DNA of 19,624 nucleotides from Bacteroidaceae bacterium (GTDB lineage Bacteria; Bacteroidota; Bacteroidia; Bacteroidales; Bacteroidaceae), in the NCBI GenBank assembly GCA_030843315.1, contig JAUUPT010000070.1:1-19624 (forward strand). The letters run 5' to 3'. The position numbers were made by a program, and so were the translations under genes. Shown one piece after another: positions 19,569-19,624 of the stretch (within the stretch, counting starts at the first letter, position 1; each line of letters opens with the position of its first letter). The notes beneath the pieces were generated by a model. It did no database searches. It saw only the letters and a program-made list of their open reading frames with translations, and was not told the origin of the DNA.

Positions 19569-19624
19569 ATCCGCAACGACTCCCACCTTTAGGTTTAAAC
19601 ACAGTAGAAATCAATTTACGGTTG

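Overview
The window looks like chromosomal DNA from a gut Bacteroidales bacterium, most likely Bacteroides or a close relative. The evidence is promoter boxes of the Bacteroides type (TTTG or ATTG, about 20 bp, TAnnTTTG), DUF4248-like and DUF3791-like small proteins, a very large set of FimA/Mfa-type fimbrillin lipoproteins, a FISUMP domain, and a site-specific inversion switch of a kind known from Bacteroides. Species cannot be assigned from sequence reading alone.

Left part (1-1640): three leftward genes, namely a partial winged-helix-like protein cut by the window edge, a DUF4248-like protein and a coiled-coil protein of unknown function. An unusual pair of near-identical hairpins (1449-1529) separates them from what follows.

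Middle part (1670-5640): an accessory island of stress or toxin-antitoxin type. In order it holds an AAA/DUF4143 ATPase (+ strand); a broken VapC toxin beside its intact antitoxin; a DUF3791 protein; a decayed winged-helix remnant; a HEPN/nucleotidyltransferase pair; and an intact VapC/antitoxin pair. A two-hairpin repeat occurs four times at roughly 1-kb intervals (about 2829, 3815, 4788 and 5796), each time between modules. Its stem changes are partly compensatory.

Right part (5944-19182, all on the minus strand): one long operon, read right to left. It begins with a small Rrf2-like regulator (18805-19182), followed by ten fimbrillin-family lipoproteins. Nearly all gaps are under 60 bp. The largest (128 bp) holds a 23-bp perfect inverted repeat. 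The last two genes carry DUF4906-like domains, and the final one (860 aa) ends in a FISUMP domain, as expected for a pilus tip or adhesin. Every subunit has a lipobox and a Thr/Ser-Arg motif 22-39 residues after the lipidated Cys, which fits the type V (protease-activated) pilus scheme.

Control region (19183-19533): two perfect 18-bp inverted repeats (19215-19232 and 19516-19533) bound a 283-bp segment. The right one contains GTTAC-N7-GTAAC, a form associated with Bacteroides invertible regions. The only good promoter inside the segment (19471-19502) points right, away from the operon. I therefore read the sequenced state as OFF; inversion would place the promoter about 57 nt upstream of the regulator start codon. 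This predicted phase-variable switch, driving a regulator plus ten fimbrillins, is the most interesting feature here. No recombinase gene lies within the window.
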